From Phoronis australis (lineage: Eukaryota; Phoronida; Phoronidae), in assembly GCA_002633005.1 (NCBI GenBank), contig NMRA01000016.1:1589860-1649859 (forward strand): DNA of 60,000 nt, given 5' to 3'. The first letter of the stretch is position 1, and each line of letters starts with the position of its first letter. The position numbers and the translations under genes were made by a program. The notes under the pieces were generated by a model, which did not search any database, was not told the origin of the DNA, and was given only the letters and a program-made list of their open reading frames with translations. Of this stretch, positions 27,801 through 36,800 are shown piece after piece.

Positions 27801-30800
27801 CACTTTGCGTGTAAAGTCCTAGTATATTTAATAATCAAAGAGGGCTGAATACTCTTGAGTGTAATTTTGGTCAGTTTTTTAGTTCTGTTAGATCCAGGCA
27901 GCCGTTGGAAGGAATATGCTATTTTACTCTGTTCAATATTGTCTCCGGTGTGTATTGCGCCATCTCAGTAAAATAGACCTTACTTTTAGTTTGTTTTTGG
28001 AAAAATGACCAGCGAAGACAACCACCTAGTCAGCTTTCTGGTAGTAGCAAGTTAATAGCTCCTCTCTGAGCCCGGGGCTCTCGTCCAAAATAAGGGTAGT
28101 ATGATCGTACTGAGGCATATTAATGTTCCACTTCAGTGCATTTGCTGGACAATCTTGGACACTGCTAAGGCTAAATACACTACAAGCCAAAAGTAATTTG
28201 ACGGAATACTATTTTCACACCGTGCTGGCTTATTCTGTTGATGGCAAAAATTACTGGTAGTAACTATTTGAGTGTGGCAAAATTCTAATTACAGAAGGGC
28301 TTAGTCACCTTAGTTAACTTTCTTATTAATTTCTTTCACTTTCGGTCATGATAGGACTTCTGTGAGGAATTCACCTTCCGTCCAGTCGTCATGGCGGAGA
28401 ATTTTGCCTGAATACTTTTGGCCTGTACGGTACTTACCCCACACCACAGTTGTTGAGAAGTAAATTTACCCTCTGAGATGTTACCAATTTCGAAATAATC
28501 TCAACGCAATACCAGTCTGTTACACTACCTAAGTATGGGAGAAACACACTCAAGTTGGTTTTACGTCTCTACCAACACCTTCTGTGAGAAAATCCATTCT
28601 TTGTGTAAAGTGTAAGAGCCTCGTCTTACACACAAAACGGACAGGTCGATTTTTATCTCAACATGTTACAATGTAGGTATAGTTCTGAATGGAAAAGTAC
28701 ATATTTGTAATCAGAACGTCTGATTCAGCTGGAGCAGAGCCAAAAAAATTTGTTGATGTCTCAAACTGCCTCAACACAATTACACAAATGTGGGTTCATA
28801 TACAAGACACTTACATGCAAATTGCTATTCCGAGCGGCAACGCTTGCTACGATTATACATGTATCAGCACACTGAGTTAGTCAACAGACCCACCAATAGA
28901 TGGCCTACCAGTACAGTGTTTAGTGTTGCTGTGCTGTTTGAAATGATCAAAGGTGCTTAATCCTTGCTTTTTTCCAATTATTTAAATTGGTTTGAAATTC
29001 TTTGGAAATGAAGTAGGTGTTACAAAAATTAATTCGTTTTCACAGTTTTGACATTTTTCAACCAACACATTGACTGAGTAAACTGCAGTTTTACCACCTC
29101 TATTTTGTGGGGACACGGAATAAATTGTCCACTATTTGCAGTTAAGGAATGCATGGACTTTGGACTTTCAGGTTTTTTCTACCTGAATCATGATTTGTTT
29201 TGATGCATCACATACAAGAAATTTGCTTTAATTAGAATCTGTCTTGTTCACCAAAGTCAGAGTAAGCAACTTTTAAAACTGGGAGGTCTTACTAAATGCT
29301 ACAAAGTTGTACTACGTGGCAATTATTTTCTGGAATTATGCATAAATGCCACAGATTTGTACACTGTGGTCATTAGTTTTTGAATTGGGGATAATTGCTA
29401 CAATAATCATTTTCTTGGATTGTCCATAATTTTGAAGAGCTGCGTGTGCTGTAGCTATTACTATTTTTAAATTGCACATAATTGGTATAGAGTTACATAA
29501 TGCGGCATTTGTATGGTGCATGCAGAGTGATTATTGTGCGATTTCGTAATTGGTTTTGGGTTGCTCATCAATGCTACAAAATTCCCTGTGCATTTGTTTT
29601 CGTGGATTGTAAAACATTTTAGAGTTCTAGAAAGCTGCAGTTAGTTCTTTATTAAATGCTGCAAATTTCTGTAATGTTGTATTATTGGATTGTGCCTAGA
29701 TGCTACAGGGTTCTACAGTTTGATTTTTATTATTATTCGTAAATGTTACACAGTTATGTAAAATCTCAACAATTTTGGACAAAATGATTGCTAAAATTGG
29801 GTTTTCTATGCGTCTATATGTACATATTACATGGGTGCATTTTGCCATCTGATGTCCACTGAAGCTGCTGTATCTCTTAAAATTCTCACAGTATCTTGAT
29901 GAGATTTGGCAAATGTGTTTCTATGAAGGTGTTGACAGATGATGGGGAGATTTGGACTGATTCGACTACTACTGTGCCCCTTTGTGTGAATTTGATGTTT
30001 TTGCATTTGTGTCGTCTATCTTTAAATGTCCTTGATGGATTTTCATGAAATTCGGCAAATAAGTTCTGTTAGGGAGATGAGGAGGCCTTCTCATTTTCAG
30101 ACAGGCTTTACACATTCTTTACCACCAAATGGCCATTTTGAATTCAAATAAACACCCCTAAAAGCATTTACGGTGCTGTCATAGGCACATTTCAACGTTT
30201 TGCATTGCTCTTCTTGCATTGTAATTGAGAATGCTCAAAATTTCTCAAAACATTCATTTGTCTGGTAGTATTCATCTCCACGTGTCTGTCATATTGTATT
30301 CTCGACTGGAGAAATTTTACCATAATTTGACCACTTACCTCAAATTATTGTTTTATGTGACTATTCTTTTTTAATTACAGTTGGAAACCCCTGAAGCATC
30401 GTGGAATGCCGAAGACATCGTTCTGTTCATGGGTGTTGAAAAACGGCGAGCGCCGCCCAAAGATTATCCATTTGCATTCACCTTCATCTTGAGACACGAA
30501 CATGTGATAAGGTACGCCAAAACTATTCACTAGACAAAATGACCTGAAATTCCCCGTCATGACAGCTGGGCGGAAGACAAATTCATTGTCAAAACGGTTT
30601 TCCGTTGTGACCAAGAATGAAGGTGGCTAAGAAATTTTGTAATAATAATTCTGTACCCATAATAGTTATTACCGCTCATTTTTGCTGTTAACCGAATTAG
30701 CCGGCATGACAGGGAAACAGATTTTGTCTAATTACTTTTGTCTTGTACTGTATGTGGCCCATTGATTACTTTTGTCTTGTACATCATTGTGCTATAATGA

Positions 30801-33800
30801 ATTAATCTTTTCAACTAATTTACTGGACAAGACACTTCATGCACTGTCCTTCCATTGGCTGAGTTGTTGTTCGTGAGCGCCATCTTGCCTATGGAAGTGT
30901 GCACTTTGTACATACTAGTCACAGGATGAACGAGTTCATGTCCGAGTGAATACATACTAACAAGGCCAATGACGTCTACACTTTCTGCTCTGAGTATTCC
31001 TGGCCTGTTAGGCCCCTCCTGAAATAGCACTGCGCCACTCTCATTCGAAGGTATTTACCCACAATGCAACACATGCGTAGAGCACTTTAACCTCAAGTTT
31101 CTTCTCATGCAAGACAGTGTACTTGTCACTATCTAAAATCCTGTTAAGTATGTAATTTATCTTCGTAATGCAACTCATATCATTGCACCAAGAAATTAGC
31201 ACTGCTGAGTGCCCGATGTATTGGTCTTTCCTTTTTAATTAGCTGAGTAGTCAGTGAGTTACATTTTGAAAAGGAGGTCCATCATGCATTGCATTTTTCT
31301 ACCTCCTAGGAGAGTTCAATTGAGGACTGGCCTATTAGTCCTCATTTACAGCCTACAAGCATTTAGATGCTGTATTTCTGGACAACGGGGCGGTTAGTGT
31401 TGTGTTGGATTGTCTAACCTTCATAGACAAATTTATGGTCAAACGTCTTTTGTTGTTCAAGTTGCTAAGAAAATGTAGTTCAAGATGTTAAATTCCTAGG
31501 TGACCTGTTAATTAATCCCGAAGAAATAACAGTCAATAGGTATTGAGAGTAATTTATTTTTACCATATGATGGTTACTTTATTGATGTAATTAAATTTTG
31601 TTGCCTGACAAAAATGGAATCCTGACTGTTCATTTCCAAAGTTCATTTACGTATACCTTAACTGCTCAGTTCTCTAATCCATCAGTCAGCTTCAAGCAAA
31701 CAGCTCATTCCAGTTGTAAAATTTCTTGGATATCTGGTTACAATGAGAAAAGTATGTTGGTAATAGAAGTGTGTAAAGGAAACGCGACAAGACAACCATG
31801 TGTGTGTTGCTACTACGGGACTACTCTGTTTACCCGACGAATTGAGCTTCTAATTGACCGTCTGGCAGCAGACTTGCTTCATTAACTACATTCGACATTC
31901 TCCTTTTTTGTACTGTTCATCAGTGAACACTGTCTATTGGAAGCAAGAATTTACCAAAATGGCTGCTTGTTTTCAAAAGTTGGGTAGCCGTTCTCTGATC
32001 TCTACAACTTTGTTGCTTTAATTTGCGTTTTGTTTAAATTATAGGCAACATTGTCTGTATAGATTGAATGTTAGTATCTGAGTTACACTTTCTAGCAGTG
32101 ATCATCAATACTTCTTTAGTCATTGTCTTATGCTTTTACTATACCGGCGGGGATCTCAGTGTGTTAGTCGTTGCCTTCCTGTAACGTGTCTCATTAGTCT
32201 TGGAAGATAAACCGTTTCATCAATCAAGACAAAGTCTTCTATACGTACCTGCTTAATTGTATGAAAGGGCAATAACCTACTTCTTCTATTAAAATCCAAC
32301 TTTGATTGAAACCACTAACTGTGCAGTGTTATGAAACGGATTTCCTAGTCTTTCTTGATCCGATTAGAAGTGGTTTCTAGGCTTGTGAAAAACTGACAGG
32401 TCATTATAGCCGTAGATCAGGTTATTATAGCGTAGATCAGGTTATTATAGCGTAGATCAGGCCCCGTATGTTTCCTGTCAGAAAAGGCTGTCAGGAGAGG
32501 ACCAAGTAATCAGTAACCAGTAACCACTTTCTATTTAAACGTTGAATAAAAACGCCATGATGCTGTATGCTTTGAAGCATCAAACACCAGTGATGAAAGT
32601 TTGTGTTTTTTTGTTAAAAACGCGAAAACATGATTGGTTTAGAGTAACTTTTACATTTTGTCATGTTTGTGTCAATAAGATTTGCTTCCAAAAGATTAAT
32701 GAGATGCAAAGCGGCTATAGACAAGTTTTGATTGAGACCACTTATCGTTATGAAACTAGTCTCAAATCAGAGGTGGTTTTGGAGCTCCAAAACAACTGAC
32801 AAGTCCTTATTTCTGAAGACCAAGCTCGTAAGACTTCAAGGCCCGGTCTCTAATCTTTTCACTCAAAATGGAACTCGAAATTATGTTTGACATTTTCTAC
32901 TCTAGTTTTGTGTGAACTCATGGTAAATGTCTATTACTCTATGCTCGAGCACATGTACATAATGACTTAGGTAAATAATTTATTAGTCCTAGTTTGCAGT
33001 TGATAAACCCAACATTAAAGCTAAAAGTTCGAGTTTGAACTCGAAATTTTGAGTTTTTACTCGAGTTTGTAGCATGAATATAAGGGTTTTCAAGGGTAAA
33101 CTTGGACTAGAAACCCATATGCATAAACTATAATGTATTCGAGCACACTCTGATAACCACTTATCTCGAGTTCGCACAAAAGGAGCAGAGAAATTGCCAG
33201 ATATAATTTTTAGTTTGTTTCGAGTACAAAGATTAGAGACCGGGCCCAGGTCATGATGTGAAATTTTAGGAGCTTGGTCTGAAAAAGCAATGGACTGTTG
33301 AATCTTCCAGAGACCAGAAATCCCTTCTAAACTGAGTGAGAACTAGACCAGATGAATTTTATAATAGGAGATGGCCTACCTATATCAGAACTTGTTTTCG
33401 ATGGAAAGCATGCATTTAATGTCGCTTTAAACAACAGTTGATCAGAACAAAATGTACAAAATGGTTGCAGAATACAGTTTTACTATGTGCGCACAACAAA
33501 TTTGTTGAAATAATTACGAAACGAAATTGTCGCGTCTCTCTGCTTCAGGAACAAGGAGAGTCCCTACTTTGGGCGCACGGTGTGTTGCGGGTCTGACGAG
33601 GAACTATATAGATGGGTGGCCGCCATACTCACAGCACAGGTGAGGTTTTACCTGGCCTCAGGTAAATTAGGTTTTAGTCTTGTCACTGGATGCGGGATAT
33701 TGGAGCTCATTTACTTCAATTGTCGCGCAAAGCTTTCTTCGTTTCTGTCCAGGGCAGTTTTCAAATTGTAGGCAATAGACCAGACTTAACGAGAAAGCTG

Positions 33801-36800
33801 TCAATCAAGAGAAATTCCCAGACAAACTGCTAAGGATAATGAGTTACAACGGATCTGGATCTTGTTGAACTCTAAACAATTCTGTACTCTAGTCATGTTT
33901 AAATTTAGAAGACATTCTTTAGAGATGGAGATGATCTATAAATAAACGATATTCATTTGTTGCTGATGATCAAGTTTGAAGCAAGTTTTCTGTATTTGGA
34001 GAAGTTAATTAATGTCTTGCCTAGCATCACTTGCATTGTGTGAAGAATGTAATTCGATTGTTAATAACAATGTTGTATATAATTAGTTTTACTGGTCCGT
34101 AATCATCCAAAGTTACCTGGAAGACCAGAAACTGAACTGTCGACTCTCATGCTGGACTTACAGTTGCTGGATCTTAGTTCAGCAAATAAGACAATAAATT
34201 TAAATTCAACTGAATTTTTGCTGTGTTATGGTAATTCGTCAGTTTATTTACCTCACAATATGTCCGACAAGTGAAATTCTGATTTGTAAAACTTCTCCAC
34301 AAAAGTATAAATCAAGAACAGTTTAGTCTTGAGTCTCATCCAAACACGTGTTTACTCGAGAACAATTTCACTCGTGCAACTTGCCTCACTTTAAGCGGAC
34401 TGTCAATACATGCTTATCCCATAACCAACGCCACGCGAAAGTTGTCACTTCGCACGTGACAATGAACAGCTGATATTAGCACAGCCCGAAAAAGATCAAT
34501 TTTTATGTAATGGAAGCTTATAAATATTTCCGCCAGGCTTGTGACAACCCAGCAATTAGAAGTGGAGCAATTTACCCAACCTTCATAAGGTGGCGTAAGT
34601 TGTCACAAGTGGGGCAAGTTGCACTAGTTTAAATAGCGTCCGAACAGTCCCCAAACCTAGCGACAACTCGTTCCAAGAGTATCTTGTTCCAGTTTAAGTC
34701 TGTGTGTGGACGGCACTTATTACAGGGATGTTTTTCCGGTGCGTAGATGTCATAAAACAATATTTACTTTTAAGTTCCTTGTACTTCTAAAAGGATAATC
34801 AGCTTTTGAAAATGGAAAAATGAGGATTTTGACAATTATTTTTGGTAAAAGAAGTGGAGAATTACCATATACATCAAAACGAGTTTTTTTTGATATGATT
34901 TAGAAAAATCCCCAAACCTGCGTGTTCTTGTAATCTCTGAAAATTTTTAATTCTGAAACATTGGCAATCAATTGCTAATGACCTCAGCTGTGAAAAGTCG
35001 CAAAATCTTGTCTAGTTTGATTTTTAAATAAGTGAAAAGTGATAAACATAAAGGATTCAGCAACTTTAAGTGTTTGACAAAACAAAACAATGCTTTTTGG
35101 TGAATGTGAGAGTTGTCCTAGGGGACACTGGACTTGCAGGGGACGTTGGACATTTGAAAACTGAACAGTGTCTAAGGATTTTTGACGGCGGCTGTCCATC
35201 ACATTTAACCCTACTAACAAGGTTTTCTATAAAGTGTGGACTAACTATAGTTTTTGGCAAAAACAACCTTACATTGGGTCAGTTGGCCAAGAATGAACTC
35301 TTTGCCCCAAATTTACGTAGTTTTTCATCCAAAAATTATCTCATCAGCGATGCATCCATGTGTACCCAGTCAGTCGAAGTAGGCTCAGCAAACTGATTTC
35401 CGTTTTTTCAGAGGTCAACCCGTGCGAGTTGCTACAGCACAGCATCATTCGATTACTCGTTCAAGGAGGCACCCTCCGGCCTGGCCAGTGTTAGCAAGGT
35501 ACTGAGATTCCCTCATGTATAGAATCCCTGTGTCTCTTCCTTACCTTCATCATTCTATTCCAGTCTACTCCTGTCGCAGACAAGTCCGTGATTGTTTTTC
35601 TTGTTTAGAAATGACCTGCACAGACTATTCAGATGGATATTATGTGGTTAAGATGTGATCCACTAGTTTCAAAGCACGTTCATAAGAAGTAGCAGTAATA
35701 GAACAGTTTCATTTCTACCTCACCGTGTTTAGAATAAGGTTGTTACGGTAATATATCAGGGGCCCGTTCCAACAAAACTGACTCAGCTAAGACAAATCTT
35801 AAATTTTAGTAAATTTTAAAATAAAAATTAGATTTGTCTCTAAACCAATGCAAGAAAGAGATCTTAAGTTTGACATAAGTGTATGACCTAAATTTTGTCT
35901 TAATTTTGAATAACTTTCCAATTGTGGAAGTTTCAAAGTTTGGAACTTAAGACAAATCTTAGACTTAAGTCAAAAATGAACTTAAGTCACTTCCTTGGAA
36001 CAGGCCCCAGCTCTCCACAAAAGGCCACTAGTAGTTACTTTGACAAGGTGATCCTGATGAGGTAGCTCTCTTGGAAAGCGGTGTTTTCACTGAAGAGGTC
36101 ACTCTCGTGTTCAACAAATAAATCAACAAAGTTCACTTAAAAGTGAAGATAACAATAATTGGTGTTGGCACGTACTCCGACTCATTTTGACACCTTTGTT
36201 CACTGGTGTCATTGTATAGGGATATTAGTGGCAAGAACTATCTTTTCCTGAGATCAGACCCAGGGTGTAATCAAACCTGGAGCCCTCGTGGTGGCAGCCA
36301 ATAACTGCTGAGCTAAATCCAATTGAATAAAATTCAGAATATTTTTAAGATATTGAACTGGTAAAGTCACTGACCTTGATTTCAGCGAGCGTCTGGTAGA
36401 CGACGGAAATTGGCGATTTGTTAAATCATGAAGCTAATAATTATCCCATTCGACAATAATCCCTAGGATGTCCTTTTAATTGTTTACAATCACTTGACTC
36501 AAACAGTTGGCTATGACGAACAGTAGTTTGCAAATAATACTTGAAAGTGCATATAAATTCTGTTTTCTTATGAAAAGCTCCCTTGACAACAGGCCACTTG
36601 ATAAATTGAAAGCCATTAACGAACGTATTATTCATCCGTTATGAAGTTTTGAGCACTTATTGCTCTTTGTGTCAAATAAGGGCGGTAATCGTCTTTCAGC
36701 CTACCGTCATTTGAACCCTTTTGCGTCACAATCAGGTCTGCGGTGGTAATAAACTTACAATGAGAATTAATGGTCATATGTTATTTCTCGTTCTTGGGTT

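Larger units (their letters stand above)
27708..30380. other. ARAP intron (2.7 kb)
   Basis: Contains Family D copy 2 and the degenerate array at about 29285-29770. No coding exon is needed: the PH domain reads through in frame. Confidence 0.5.
30512..33548. other. ARAP intron (3.0 kb)
   Basis: Contains Family D copy 3 at its very start, a 20-bp tandem array at 32400 and Family C copy 4. A second fragment of the Family D right end (gattacttttgtcttgtaca) is at about 30763-30782. Confidence 0.55.
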
